DNA from: Sinorhizobium fredii USDA 257
GTDB taxonomy: Bacteria > Pseudomonadota > Alphaproteobacteria > Rhizobiales > Rhizobiaceae
DNA length: 64,000 nt
Reading direction: 5' to 3'
NCBI RefSeq assembly: GCF_000265205.3
Contig: NC_018000.1
Span: 5,022,001 to 5,086,000 of the forward strand
Shown here: positions 25,699 through 35,125 of the stretch, one piece after another
How the letters are laid out: each line of letters begins with the position of its first letter
Numbering within the stretch: position 1 is the first letter of the stretch
Made by a program: the position numbers and the translations under genes
Notes under the pieces: model-generated
Seen by the model: only the letters and a program-made list of their open reading frames with translations
Told to the model about the DNA's origin: nothing
The model's database searches: none

Positions 25699-26931
25699 AT
25701 GACTCACTCCTGCCGCTTCTGCTCGACCCCGCTTGCAACCGTCGTTGCGGACCTTGGCGCGACACCCTGGTCGAACTCGTTTCTCGAGCCGACCGAGGAA
25801 GCGGTCGCACGGGAGAAGGCATTTCCGCTGAAAGTGATGGTCTGTTCGGAATGCCTGCTCGTTCAGACCACCGAGACGGTGCCGGCCGACGAAATCTTCA
25901 ACGCCGACTACCACTATCTGTCGTCCTTCTCGACGAGCTGGCTGGACCACTCCCGGCGCTATGCAGAGAAGATGACCGAGCGCTTCGGTCTGGACAGCAC
26001 GTCGCAGGTCGTCGAGGTCGCCTCGAACGACGGATATCTGCTGCAATATTTCGCCGCGAAGCAAATTCCCGTGCTCGGCATCGAGCCGGCCGGCAATGCC
26101 GCAAAGATTGCCGAAGGCCGTAACGTCCCGACACATGTCGCCTTCTTCGGCCGCGACACGGCGACTGAACTGGTCGGCCGGGGCATCCGAGCCGACTTGA
26201 CGGCCGCCAACAATGTGCTCGCCCATGTGCCGGACATTGCCGACTTCGTCAGCGGATTCGCTATTCTTCTAAAAGCCGACGGTGTCGCGACGTTCGAGTT
26301 CCCGCACCTGTTGCGGCTGATCGAGGGCATCCAGTTCGATACGATCTATCACGAGCACTACTCCTATCTCTCGCTCGTCGCCGTCGAACGGATCTTCGCC
26401 GCCTGCGGGCTTAAGGTGTTCGACGTTGAAGAGATACCGACCCATGGCGGCTCGCTGCGCGTCTATGCCCAACCGCTGACCGGCACTCGGGCCGAGACAA
26501 GCGGGCTCGCCAAGGTACGGGCCGATGAGGCAAGAGCCGAGCTCACCGAGATGGCGACCTATACCGCCTTCGGCGAACGGATCGCTGCCGTTTGCGAGGG
26601 TTTCCGCGCTTTCCTGCGAGACGCCAAGAACGAAGGCAAGCGGGTGGCCGCCTATGGCGCCGCCGCCAAGGGCAACACGTTTCTGAATGTCTGCGGCGTG
26701 ACCGCGGCCGACATCGACTTCATCGTCGACCGCAATGACCTGAAGCAGGGCAAGCTCTCGCCCGGCAGCCATATCGCGATCCACGAGCCGGCCAGGCTCG
26801 AGGCTGAGAAGCCCGATTACGTGGTCATCCTGCCCTGGAACCTGACCGACGAGATCGTCAGGGCGAACGACCATATTCGCACCTGGGGCGGCCGCTTCGT
26901 CGTTGCCATACCGGACGTGCGGGTGATTTGA
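25699..26931 (+). CDS. sugar C-methyltransferase (NovU/TylC3-like)
   Basis: A 410-residue three-part methyltransferase. The N-terminal zinc-binding module has CRFC...C..C spacing (residues about 5-60), then a class I SAM domain with EVASNDGYLLQYF, and a C-terminal domain with AYGAAAKGNTFLN, the layout of C-methyltransferases acting on keto-deoxysugars. This fits a branched-chain deoxysugar made from CDP-4-keto-6-deoxyglucose. ATG 25699 is used; a TTG at 25690 that overlaps the rfbG stop and sits closer to the GAAAGG site is equally possible. Confidence 0.88.
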   Translation: MTHSCRFCSTPLATVVADLGATPWSNSFLEPTEEAVAREKAFPLKVMVCSECLLVQTTETVPADEIFNADYHYLSSFSTSWLDHSRRYAEKMTERFGLDSTSQVVEVASNDGYLLQYFAAKQIPVLGIEPAGNAAKIAEGRNVPTHVAFFGRDTATELVGRGIRADLTAANNVLAHVPDIADFVSGFAILLKADGVATFEFPHLLRLIEGIQFDTIYHEHYSYLSLVAVERIFAACGLKVFDVEEIPTHGGSLRVYAQPLTGTRAETSGLAKVRADEARAELTEMATYTAFGERIAAVCEGFRAFLRDAKNEGKRVAAYGAAAKGNTFLNVCGVTAADIDFIVDRNDLKQGKLSPGSHIAIHEPARLEAEKPDYVVILPWNLTDEIVRANDHIRTWGGRFVVAIPDVRVI

Positions 26932-26952
26932 CCTTTCAGACGCCAATGGAAA

Positions 26953-26982
26953 AAGGGGCGCTCGCATTCGCGAACGCCCCTT
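26953..26982. terminator. bidirectional terminator between convergent genes
   Basis: AAGGGGCG (26953-26960) pairs with CGCCCCTT (26975-26982), with partial pairing in the loop. On the minus strand the stem is followed by a T-run (TTTTTTCC as read with the stem end), serving the minus-strand gene ending at 27010; on the plus strand it follows the C-methyltransferase stop by 21 bases. Confidence 0.75.
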
Positions 26983-27009
26983 AGACCTTGAGACCCGCTC
27001 CGCTGCCGA

Positions 27010-27810
27010 TTAGCGATCGAGCCTTTTCAGGAAACCGTCCGGCGCAACGGTGACCATCAGCTTGTTCTGAACCGACCGGTCGATCTCGAATTCCGGGTGG
27101 GATTCGAGATAGCTGTGCACCGCGGTTTTCGGATTGTCGCCGACGTCCCAGGGGCGATCCTCGAAGAAGCCGGCGGGCATGTCCTCCACCAGCGTGTCGA
27201 ACACGACGCAATAGCAGCCTGGAGTGACCAGCGGCGCATAGGCCTCCAGTTCGGCAAGCACATGCGCGTGGGTGTGCATGGAATCGAGGCAGACCATGAC
27301 GCGCTCGTAGCCTGCCGACGCCTCACGGACCTGTTTCACGACGTCGGTATCGATGGCTGAACCCTGGAACATCTGGATGCGGCTTGCCATGGGATGGGCG
27401 TCGATCGCCGCGCGATTATGGGCGCGAATGTCAATGTCGACGCCGATCACCTTGCGCTTTGACTGGCTCGGATCGAACGAAACGCCCGCCTCGATCGCGT
27501 CGCACATGTCGAGCATGGCGAGCAGCGAGGCGCTGAGGATCAGCGAGCCCCCATGGGCGATCCCGGTCTCGATCACCAGATCGGGACGCGTCGCCCAGAT
27601 CAGTTCCTGCATCGCCACGATATCCTGCGGATACTGGATGATCGGACGGCCGAGCCAATCGAAATTATAGACGTAGCGCTTCGCCATCGAGGCTTCGCGC
27701 CATTGGTCGGAAAGCGCCTGGAACTCGCTGTCGCGGCGATAGCCGTCGATCGCGGCTACCCGCTCGGCGCGGAATTGTTCGATAGGGTCCATGTTCGGTC
27801 CTGTCTTCAT
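27010..27810 (-). CDS. CmcI-type (cephalosporin hydroxylase family) methyltransferase
   Basis: A 266-residue protein of the CmcI/rhamnosyl O-methyltransferase family. It shows the SAM-binding motif LVIETGIAHGGSLILSAS near residues 78-95, the acidic VIGVDIDIRAHNR strand and the conserved LDSMHTHAHV and WDVGDNPKTA blocks. In sugar clusters, members act as O-methyltransferases. The ATG at 27810 overlaps the upstream stop (ATGA); an internal ATG at 27792 with AGGA upstream is the alternative start. Third gene of a minus-strand operon with the epimerase and acetyltransferase. Confidence 0.85.
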   Translation of the reverse strand: MKTGPNMDPIEQFRAERVAAIDGYRRDSEFQALSDQWREASMAKRYVYNFDWLGRPIIQYPQDIVAMQELIWATRPDLVIETGIAHGGSLILSASLLAMLDMCDAIEAGVSFDPSQSKRKVIGVDIDIRAHNRAAIDAHPMASRIQMFQGSAIDTDVVKQVREASAGYERVMVCLDSMHTHAHVLAELEAYAPLVTPGCYCVVFDTLVEDMPAGFFEDRPWDVGDNPKTAVHSYLESHPEFEIDRSVQNKLMVTVAPDGFLKRLDR

Positions 27811-28637
27811 GTGGAAGGCCGCGGATCGGGATTCGGCTCCGATCCGCTCATGCCCAGGATTTCAGAAATGCGCTCTAGCACAGGTGCGGCCGCAAAAGCG
27901 AATTCCTCTTTCACCCGCCCGTTGAAGATCGGTGCAAGAGAAACCGTCGGCGCCTTGTCGTTGACGGCAAGGGTGCATGTGGTCCGCGATTGAATTGCCG
28001 CACACCATTCCGCATGGCTGGTCTGCCTGCCGCTCGCCACGTTATAGACCGAGTGCCGCCCTTGCTGGGCGATCCGGAGCAGCAGATCGACGGCGTCGTC
28101 GATCCAGATATAGTCCTTGCTGGACTCGAGCGCCGTCTGAAGCTGGATGTGCCCCGCGCTGGCCTCTCGGCACAGCGCCCCGAGGAACGTATCCGCCTGT
28201 GCTTCATCGGGACCGACGACGTTTGACAGCCGCGCCACCCGCACGTTCTGGCGCCCAGAGGCGAGACAGAGCGCCTCCCCCGTCAACTTCGAAAGATTGT
28301 AGAGGTCCGATGGATTGAGCGGCGACGCCGACAGAAGGGCAGTTTCGCGCGTGTCCTGACCATTGGTATAGACGCGCGTCGATGAAAGATAGAGGAAAGA
28401 GGAAAACGCGTTCTGGCGCAGCACGTCCGCCGCGAGCGAAACGTGGGCCTCGATCGTGTCGAACGGCCGGGTGCGAAAATCGGCGGTCAGGCCGATGGCA
28501 TAGATCACATGGCCGAGGTCCTGGCCTGCGAGCGGCAAGTCGGCACGGCCGGGTGCATTGACGACCTGTCCGAGTTCGCGCAACCGCCGCACCAGATTGC
28601 GCCCGATGAAACCGGAACCGCCGAGAACCGTGAACAT
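27807..28637 (-). CDS. NAD-dependent sugar epimerase/dehydratase
   Basis: A 276-residue extended short-chain dehydrogenase. The dinucleotide motif is GGSGFIGRNL (residues 5-14), and the catalytic residues lie in LYLSSTRVY and DLYNLSKLTGE (YxxxK). The start ATG at 28637 shares a base with the upstream stop (TGATG), supporting it over the longer open frame. It probably reduces or epimerises the C-4 keto sugar made by the divergent cassette; the exact step is inference. Confidence 0.85.
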   Translation of the reverse strand: MFTVLGGSGFIGRNLVRRLRELGQVVNAPGRADLPLAGQDLGHVIYAIGLTADFRTRPFDTIEAHVSLAADVLRQNAFSSFLYLSSTRVYTNGQDTRETALLSASPLNPSDLYNLSKLTGEALCLASGRQNVRVARLSNVVGPDEAQADTFLGALCREASAGHIQLQTALESSKDYIWIDDAVDLLLRIAQQGRHSVYNVASGRQTSHAEWCAAIQSRTTCTLAVNDKAPTVSLAPIFNGRVKEEFAFAAAPVLERISEILGMSGSEPNPDPRPST

Positions 28638-29125
28638 CACGACCTCTCGCCGAGCCGGCGCAGCGGATTGCCACCGCAGATCGCATAGGCCTCGACCTCG
28701 CCGCGCACGATCGAGCCTGCGGCAATGACGCACCCCTTTCGAAGGATGGCGCCGTCGAGGATCACCGAATTCGCCCCGATCCAGACGTCCTCCTCGACAA
28801 CGATGCCGCCGCGGCTCGGCTCGAAACCTTGTTCGCGGATCAGACGGTCCTTGTCCTTGAAGGCGTGGTTGACCGGCGCAAAGGTGCAATTGGCGGCGAT
28901 CAGCACATTGTCGGCGATGCTTATGCCGTTGCCCGTGTAGAAGACGCAGCCGCTGTTGATATAGCAGAAACGGCCGATCTCGAGGTCGCCAGAACCGCCG
29001 GCCGGCTTGATCTTGACGAAGCTGTCGATGACGGAGGCCTCGCCCACAACGATCCGGGTCCCGCGAACGGAATCCTCGATGTCGCTAAGCGGGCTGATCC
29101 TCGCTGTCGGGTGCAGGTTGATCAT
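28637..29125 (-). CDS. hexapeptide-repeat sugar O-acetyltransferase
   Basis: A 162-residue left-handed beta-helix acyltransferase. Hexapeptide repeats run from about residue 10 to 150 (RIVVGEASVIDSF, IGRFCYINSG, VWIGANSVILDGAILRKG), with the catalytic-type His in APVNHAF. The ATG at 29125 has GGAG six bases upstream. First gene of the minus-strand trio, divergent from the epimerase at 29231. It probably acetylates the deoxysugar using acetyl-CoA. Confidence 0.88.
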   Translation of the reverse strand: MINLHPTARISPLSDIEDSVRGTRIVVGEASVIDSFVKIKPAGGSGDLEIGRFCYINSGCVFYTGNGISIADNVLIAANCTFAPVNHAFKDKDRLIREQGFEPSRGGIVVEEDVWIGANSVILDGAILRKGCVIAAGSIVRGEVEAYAICGGNPLRRLGERS

Positions 29126-29230
29126 GGTGGCTCCAAAGTCGTCCGGCATTCTTTTCCAGTTAGCGCTTGCCGCGTCAACGCTTGATCGTGCAAGAAGCGC
29201 TCCGGGAAATTGCAATCCTTGGGGAATGTC

Positions 29231-29764
29231 ATGTCGCGCTTCAATCGCCTCTCCACGCCGCTTCCGGGCCTGATCGTCATCGAGCGAAAGCAGGCCGGCG
29301 ACGAGCGCGGCTTCTTCTCGCGCTTCTTCTGCCGCGACGAGCTGCGTGATTTCGGAGCTGACGGATCCATCGCGCAGATCAATCACACTTTGACGCGCAA
29401 CGAGGGGGCGATCCGCGGCATGCATTTCCAGCGGCCGCCCCATGACGAGACGAAATTCGTCTCCTGCCTGTCCGGCGCCGTCTTCGATGTCGCGGTCGAC
29501 CTCCGGCCGGATTCGCCCACCTATCTCAAATGGCATGGCGAAATCCTGAGCGCGGAAAACGCCCGCTCCATGATGATCCCCGGCGGCTTCGCCCACGGCT
29601 TCCAGACGCTGGCAGAGGACTGCGAGCTTCTCTACCTGCACGACAAGGCTTACGCGCCGGACGCCGAAGGCGGGCTCAACCCGCTCGATCCGCGCCTCGC
29701 CATCGCCTGGCCGCTCGCGGTGACCCAGATGTCGGAGCGCGACCGCGCTTTCGGCTTGCTCTGA
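29231..29764 (+). CDS. dTDP-4-dehydrorhamnose 3,5-epimerase family protein
   Basis: A 177-residue RmlC-like cupin. Recognisable blocks are ERGFFSRFFCRDEL, the catalytic His region GAIRGMHFQRPPHDETK and DVAVDLRPDSPTY, followed by IPGGFAHGFQTL. With rfbF/rfbG nearby, it more likely epimerises a CDP-linked 4-keto sugar (RfbC-like in sequence) than dTDP-rhamnose; no rmlA, rmlB or rmlD is in the window. The start ATG 29231 follows GGGGAA; a TTG at 29210 is less likely. Divergent from the acetyltransferase gene. Confidence 0.88.
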   Translation: MSRFNRLSTPLPGLIVIERKQAGDERGFFSRFFCRDELRDFGADGSIAQINHTLTRNEGAIRGMHFQRPPHDETKFVSCLSGAVFDVAVDLRPDSPTYLKWHGEILSAENARSMMIPGGFAHGFQTLAEDCELLYLHDKAYAPDAEGGLNPLDPRLAIAWPLAVTQMSERDRAFGLL

Positions 29765-29839
29765 TCGGAAGCGGATGTCGTTACCCAGCCCTGCCGGGCA
29801 GAGGGGTTCCTCGGCCTCGCATCGATCCAACCAGAGGGT

Positions 29840-30595
29840 TTACGCCGTCTTTCGCCGGAACCCTTTGCTGGCCACCATCAGATTGCGCGTATAGTCCTCG
29901 GCAATGCGGCCCGCGACGAGGTCCGCCGAAGTGAGCCGCTCGACCACACGCCCCACCTGCATCACGGCAAGGCGGTCGCACATATGGGTGACGACTCCGA
30001 GGTCGTGGCTGACCATGAGGAAAGTGAGCTTGCGGTCGCGGCGCACCTGTTCGAGAAGATTCAGCACCTCGGCTTGTACCGACGCATCGAGCGCCGAGGT
30101 TGGCTCGTCGAGCAGCAGGATCGAAGGTTCGAGGATCAGCGCCCGGGCGATTGCGACACGCTGGCGCTGACCCCCGGAAAGCTGATGCGGATAGCGGAAG
30201 CGGAAGCCCGAGCCGAGGCCCACTTCGTCGAGCGCCTTCAGGATGCGGCGTTCGCCGTCACTGATGCCGTGGATCGCCAGCGGCTCCATCAACTGCCGGT
30301 CGATGGTCTGGCGCGGATGCAGCGAACCATAGGGATCCTGAAACACCATCTGCACCGCGCGGTAGAACGCCTTGTCGCGACGCGCGCCGCGAAGCTCGCG
30401 CCCCTGGACGCGGATCGCACCCTTGCTGACCGGGGCAAGCCCGGCGAGCGCCCGGAGCAGCGTCGATTTGCCCGAGCCGGACTCGCCGACGAGGCCGAAG
30501 GATTCGCCGGCGTCGACGTCTATGCTGGCGGCGTCGAGCGCCCTGAAGTCGTCATAGACGACGCTGAGATTTTGAACGGAAATAGTCACCGTCAT
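29840..30595 (-). CDS. peptide ABC transporter ATP-binding protein (DppF/OppF-like)
   Basis: A 251-residue ABC ATPase: Walker A GESGSGKST (about residues 38-46), signature [15 protein letters not shown], Walker B ILLLDEPTSALD and the H-loop SHDLGVV. Start ATG 30595 overlaps the upstream stop (ATGA). It is the last gene of a six-gene operon for a dipeptidase and a peptide importer, and supplies energy to the inner-membrane permease. Confidence 0.9.
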   Translation of the reverse strand: MTVTISVQNLSVVYDDFRALDAASIDVDAGESFGLVGESGSGKSTLLRALAGLAPVSKGAIRVQGRELRGARRDKAFYRAVQMVFQDPYGSLHPRQTIDRQLMEPLAIHGISDGERRILKALDEVGLGSGFRFRYPHQLSGGQRQRVAIARALILEPSILLLDEPTSALDASVQAEVLNLLEQVRRDRKLTFLMVSHDLGVVTHMCDRLAVMQVGRVVERLTSADLVAGRIAEDYTRNLMVASKGFRRKTA

Positions 30596-31425
30596 AGCGC
30601 CCACTCCGGCTTGCGGTCGAGAACGGGCAAGGGATGGCGATCGGCACCGATCACCGGCATGCAGTTCAACAGCCCCTGGGTATAAGGATGCCTGGCGTTG
30701 GCGAGTTCCGTGGCAGCGATTTCCTCGACGATCCTGCCGGCATACATGACGAGTACACGATCGCAGAAGGACGAGACGAGCCTCAAGTCATGCGAGACGA
30801 AGATCAGCCCCATGCCGCGCTCGGCGACCAGCTTGTCGAGAATCGACAGCACCTCGAGTTGCACCGTTACGTCGAGGGCCGAGGTCGGTTCGTCGGCGAT
30901 CAGGAGCTCCGGCCCGGCGACCAGCATCATGGCGATCATCGCCCGCTGGCCCATGCCGCCCGAGACCTCGTGCGGATAGAGATCGAAGACGCGCGCGGGA
31001 TCGCGGATCTGCACCGCCGCCAGCATGTCGAGCGCCCGCTTGCGCGCCTGCGCACGGCCGATCTTCTCATGGCGTTGCAGCGTCTCGACGATCTGCCGGC
31101 CGATGCTCATCACCGGGTTCAACGAGTATTTCGGATCCTGCAGGATCATGGCGATGCGCTTGCCGCGAAGATCGCGCCGCAGCTTCGGTGGCGCCGAGAC
31201 GAGGTCGATGCCGTCAAAGGCGAGCCGCTTCGCCGTCACTTCCGCATGTGGCGGCGTCAAGCCCATGATCGCCCTGCCCGTCTGCGACTTGCCGGAGCCG
31301 CTCTCGCCGACGATGCCCAGACGCTCGCGTCCGAGCGTGAAGGAAACGCCGCGCACCGCCTCGACGACACCAGTGCGGGTCGGGAAGCGGACGCGCAGAT
31401 CTTCGACAGTCAATAGCGTGCTCAT
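30592..31425 (-). CDS. peptide ABC transporter ATP-binding protein (DppD/OppD-like)
   Basis: A 277-residue ABC ATPase with Walker A GESGSGKSQTG (Gln replaces the usual Thr after Ser, common in OppD-like proteins), signature VSGGMGQRAMIAMML, Walker B LLIADEPTSALDV and the C-terminal oligopeptide-type extension (RHPYTQGLL). The start ATG 31425 overlaps the permease stop (ATGA); the frame is open far upstream but only as antisense-like continuation through the permease gene. Confidence 0.9.
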   Translation of the reverse strand: MSTLLTVEDLRVRFPTRTGVVEAVRGVSFTLGRERLGIVGESGSGKSQTGRAIMGLTPPHAEVTAKRLAFDGIDLVSAPPKLRRDLRGKRIAMILQDPKYSLNPVMSIGRQIVETLQRHEKIGRAQARKRALDMLAAVQIRDPARVFDLYPHEVSGGMGQRAMIAMMLVAGPELLIADEPTSALDVTVQLEVLSILDKLVAERGMGLIFVSHDLRLVSSFCDRVLVMYAGRIVEEIAATELANARHPYTQGLLNCMPVIGADRHPLPVLDRKPEWAL

Positions 31426-32354
31426 TGGCCGCTCTCCCGCGGATCGAGCGCGTCGCGCAAGCCGTCGCCGAGCAGGTTGAAGCCGAGGCTGACGATCAGG
31501 ATGGCAACGCCGGGCATGGTCGCGACCCACCATTGATCGAGGATGAAGCGGCGGCCGGAAGCGATCATCGCACCCCATTCGGGGAGCGGCGGCTGCGCAC
31601 CGAGGCCGAGAAAGCCAAGGCCTGCCGCCGTCAGGATGATGCCGGCCATGTCGAGGGTGACGCGCACGATCAGCGACGACATGCACATCGGCATCACGTG
31701 GCGGAATACGATGCGCGCCGGCGAGGCGCCCATCAGGCGGACGGCGGCGATATAGTCGGAGTTGCGCACCGTCAGCGTCTCGGCGCGGGCGATGCGCGCA
31801 TAGGGCGGCCATGAGGTGATGGCGATGGCGATAACGGCGTTTTCGATGCCGGGGCCGAGCGCCGCGACGAAGGCGAGCGCCAGCACAAGTTTCGGAAAGG
31901 CGAGGAAGATGTCGGTGATGCGCATCAGGATCGCATCGATCCAGCCGCCGGCGTAGCCGGCGACGGCGCCGACGATCAGGCCGACGGGCGCCGCGATGAC
32001 GGCGACGAGAACGACGACGGCAAGCGTCAGCCGCGAACCGTGGATCAGCCGCGACAGGATGTCCCTGCCCTGGTCGTCGGTCCCGAGCAGGTAGCCCTCG
32101 CTGCCGGGCGGCAGCAGCCGCGCGCCGGCGAGATTGCCGATATAGGGCGAATGCGGCGCGAGGAAATCGGCGAATGCGGCGACGAAGCACAGGCCCAAGA
32201 GAATTAGAAGCCCAACCACAGCGAGGCGGTTCGCCGAGAAGCGGCGCCAGGTCATGTAGGCGCGGCCGAGGCGCGCCTGCAGCCGCGACTGCGGCCGGTC
32301 GGAGAGCAGCCATTCGCGGCGCGTCATGGGGCAGGTTTCCGTGGCAAGGCTCAT
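31422..32354 (-). CDS. peptide ABC transporter permease (DppC-like)
   Basis: A 310-residue inner-membrane permease of the binding-protein-dependent family: N-terminal OppC_N-like segment with a first transmembrane helix (LAVVGLLILLGLCFVAAFA), five further helices and the EAA-loop region SDYIAAVRLMGASPARIVFR. ATG 32354 overlaps the dppB-like stop (ATGA). Confidence 0.9.
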   Translation of the reverse strand: MSLATETCPMTRREWLLSDRPQSRLQARLGRAYMTWRRFSANRLAVVGLLILLGLCFVAAFADFLAPHSPYIGNLAGARLLPPGSEGYLLGTDDQGRDILSRLIHGSRLTLAVVVLVAVIAAPVGLIVGAVAGYAGGWIDAILMRITDIFLAFPKLVLALAFVAALGPGIENAVIAIAITSWPPYARIARAETLTVRNSDYIAAVRLMGASPARIVFRHVMPMCMSSLIVRVTLDMAGIILTAAGLGFLGLGAQPPLPEWGAMIASGRRFILDQWWVATMPGVAILIVSLGFNLLGDGLRDALDPRESGQ

Positions 32355-33412
32355 CGGGCACGCGTCCTCGGGTCAAGCGTCCGGTAAAGCAGGTCGGACA
32401 GGAGATTGATGCCGATGAAGACCGAACCGATGATGAGCGTTCCGCCGAGAACGGCGTTCATGTCGGCATTCTGCAGCGAATTGGTAATGTAGAGGCCGAG
32501 CCCCGGCCAGGAAAAGACGGTCTCGGTCAGCACCGAGCCTTCAAGCAGCCCTGCATAGGAAAGCGCGATCACCGTGACTAGCGGCACCGCCGCGTTGCGC
32601 AGCGCATGGCCCCAGATGATCCGCGCCTCCGATAGCCCCTTGGCGCGAGCCGCGACGATGTATTCCTGCTGCAACTCGTTGAGCATGAAGCTGCGGGTCA
32701 TCCGGCTGATATAGGCGAGTGAGAAATAGCCGAGCAGCGAGGCCGGCAGGATGATGTGACGGAAGACGTCGCGGAAGACGTCCCACTGCCTCTGCCAGAG
32801 CGCGTCGATGAGGTAGAAGCCGGTGGTCGGCGAGAAGGTATATTCGTAGACGATGTCGATGCGGCCGGGATAGGCGACCCATCGCAGCCGCGCATAGAAG
32901 ACCAGCAGTGCCAGCAGCGCCAGCCAGAAGATCGGCACGGAATAGCCGACGAGGCCGATGACGCGGACGATCTGGTCGGCAATGCTGCCGCGCTTGACCG
33001 CCGCGAGGACGCCAAGGGGAACGCCGATCAGGGCGCCGATCAGCGTGCCGAGCGTTGCAAGCTCGATTGTCGCGGGGAAAACGCGGCGGATATCGGTCAT
33101 CACCGGATTGGTCGTCAGCACGGAGACCCCGAAGTCGCCGGAGAGCGCCTGCCGGCAGTAGATGAAGAATTGCTGGTAAAGGGGCAGGTTGAGCCCCATT
33201 GCCTCGCGGGTCCGTTCGACCACATGGGAGGGTGCCCGATCCCCCAGCACAGCGAGCACCGGATCGATCGGTATCACCCGGCCGATGAAGAAGGTGACGG
33301 CAAGAAGGCCGAGATAGGTGGTCGCCACGACGACGAGAAACTGCAGCGCCGTGGCAATCGCCCTGCGAGAACGGGCGCGCCGGCGCCCGCTCATTCGCAC
33401 TATATCGCTCAT
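32351..33412 (-). CDS. peptide ABC transporter permease (DppB-like)
   Basis: A 353-residue permease. After a basic N-terminus the first membrane helix is FLVVVATTYLGLLAVTFF; the EAA loop reads YIVAARAKGLSEARIIWGHA near the C-terminal third. I used ATG 33412, 23 bases after the binding-protein gene; an ATG 18 bases downstream is possible. Somewhat longer than classical DppB because of an extended cytoplasmic N-terminus and a periplasmic insert. Confidence 0.88.
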   Translation of the reverse strand: MSDIVRMSGRRRARSRRAIATALQFLVVVATTYLGLLAVTFFIGRVIPIDPVLAVLGDRAPSHVVERTREAMGLNLPLYQQFFIYCRQALSGDFGVSVLTTNPVMTDIRRVFPATIELATLGTLIGALIGVPLGVLAAVKRGSIADQIVRVIGLVGYSVPIFWLALLALLVFYARLRWVAYPGRIDIVYEYTFSPTTGFYLIDALWQRQWDVFRDVFRHIILPASLLGYFSLAYISRMTRSFMLNELQQEYIVAARAKGLSEARIIWGHALRNAAVPLVTVIALSYAGLLEGSVLTETVFSWPGLGLYITNSLQNADMNAVLGGTLIIGSVFIGINLLSDLLYRTLDPRTRAR

Positions 33413-33435
33413 GCTCAAGGGAATGGTCCTCTCAA

Positions 33436-35076
33436 CTATTCCTTGGCGACGTTCCAAACGTAGTTGGTGTCGAAACTCGGCCCGAGCTTGAAGCCCTTCA
33501 AGGTGCCCCGGAGTCCGGCGACCTCCGTCTGCTGGAAGATGATCACGAAGGGACTGTCGTCGAGAACGCTCTTCTGCAGGTCCTTGTAGATCTCCGCACG
33601 CTTGGCGCTGTCGCGCTCGAGCAGCGCTTCCTTGGTCTTCTTGCTCAGTTCCGGGACATCCCAGGCGTTGCGCCAGGCAAGGGTCTTGTTCGTACCCGCG
33701 TCGGAATTGTCAGGATTGTTGGTGAAGGTATCGGCGTTCGAATGCGGGTCGAAATAATCCATGCCCCACTGGCCGATATACAAATCGTGGTTGCGGGCGC
33801 GGTACTTGGTCAGCGTCTGCTTGCCGTCACCGGGAATGATTTCGAGCTTCACGCCCGCCTGCCCCAGCGTCTGCTGGAAGGATTCGGCAATGCCGGTTGA
33901 CGGCTGGGTGTTGCGTACATCCATGGTGACGGTGAACCCGTCCGGATAACCGGCTTTCGCCAGCAGTTCCTTCGCCTTGGCGACGTCGAATGTATATGGG
34001 TTCTCGTTCAGCGCGCCGAGAACGCCCTTCGGCAGGAAACTCTGGTGGATCTCGCCGATCCCCTTGATCAGCGTGGTGCCGATCGCGTCATAGTCGACCA
34101 GATATTTGAACGCCTTCTGGACCTCCGGCTTCGCCAGCTTCTCGTTCTTCTCATTGAGGCTGATGTACCAGACCGTGCCCTTCGGCGCGCTCGTCGTCGC
34201 CAGATCGCCATTCTTGGAAACAGCCTCGTAGTCGCCCGGCTCGAGATTGCGCGCCACATCGATATCGCCGGCTTCGAGTGCGAGCCGCTGGCCGGAGCTT
34301 TCCTTCATGTGCCGGTAGATGACCCGGGCGAGCTTCGCCGGCTCGCCATAGTAGTTATCGTTCCGCTCCAGCGCGACGACTTCGTTCGCCCGCCACTCCC
34401 GCAACTTGAACGGCCCCGAGCCGGCATAGCCGGTCTTCAGCCATTCATTGCCGAAATCGTTGTCGTATTTGTAATCCTTCGTCGGTTCTACGGACTTGAC
34501 ATGCTCGAGCACCAGCTTCTTGTCGACCACCGAAGCCACGGTCGCGGTCAGGCAGTTCAAGACGAAGCTCGGCGCATAGGGCTGGTCGACGGTGAAGACG
34601 AAGGTTTGCTCGTCCGCAGCCTTGGCCTTTTCGGCGACGTTGTCGCCGGTGAGCCCGAACTGGGTGAGGATGAAGGCCGGGCTCTTGTCGAGCTTGACGG
34701 CACGCTCGAAGGAATAGGCGACGTCCTCGGCGGTGATCGGATTGCCGGAGGCGAATTTCATATCCGGCTTCAGCTTGAACGTATAGGTCAGGCCGTCGTC
34801 CGATACCGTCCAACTGTCGGCGAGATCGCCGACCACCTTGGACGTGTCGTTGAGGTCGAGACGGACGAGCAGGCTGTAGGTGTTGCTGGTCATCTCCGCG
34901 GTCGAAAGCTCGAAGGCTTCACCCGGATCCATGGTGATGATGTCGTCGAACGCGAAGCCCTCGACCAACGTGTCTTTCGGCGTCTCAGCCAGAACCGGCT
35001 GAGCGACGCCCATCGCGAGCGCAAGCGCCGCGGAAGCAGTCAGAAGCCGAAAACGTCCATTGAGCTTATGCATCAT
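33436..35076 (-). CDS. periplasmic peptide-binding protein (SBP family 5)
   Basis: A 546-residue extracellular solute-binding protein with a Sec signal peptide (about residues 1-30, LLTASAALALAMGVAQPVLA). The family-5 signature appears as FKLKPDMKFASGNPITAEDV around residues 95-115, and a typical WGMDYFDPHSNAD block lies in the C-terminal lobe. GAGGGAAG precedes the double ATG. It captures short peptides or similar solutes in the periplasm for the downstream permease. Confidence 0.92.
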   Translation of the reverse strand: MMHKLNGRFRLLTASAALALAMGVAQPVLAETPKDTLVEGFAFDDIITMDPGEAFELSTAEMTSNTYSLLVRLDLNDTSKVVGDLADSWTVSDDGLTYTFKLKPDMKFASGNPITAEDVAYSFERAVKLDKSPAFILTQFGLTGDNVAEKAKAADEQTFVFTVDQPYAPSFVLNCLTATVASVVDKKLVLEHVKSVEPTKDYKYDNDFGNEWLKTGYAGSGPFKLREWRANEVVALERNDNYYGEPAKLARVIYRHMKESSGQRLALEAGDIDVARNLEPGDYEAVSKNGDLATTSAPKGTVWYISLNEKNEKLAKPEVQKAFKYLVDYDAIGTTLIKGIGEIHQSFLPKGVLGALNENPYTFDVAKAKELLAKAGYPDGFTVTMDVRNTQPSTGIAESFQQTLGQAGVKLEIIPGDGKQTLTKYRARNHDLYIGQWGMDYFDPHSNADTFTNNPDNSDAGTNKTLAWRNAWDVPELSKKTKEALLERDSAKRAEIYKDLQKSVLDDSPFVIIFQQTEVAGLRGTLKGFKLGPSFDTNYVWNVAKE

Positions 35077-35125
35077 TTTTGCGCTTCCCTCTTTTTAGCC
35101 CTTGGCGGGCTCTTCTTCATGGGGT

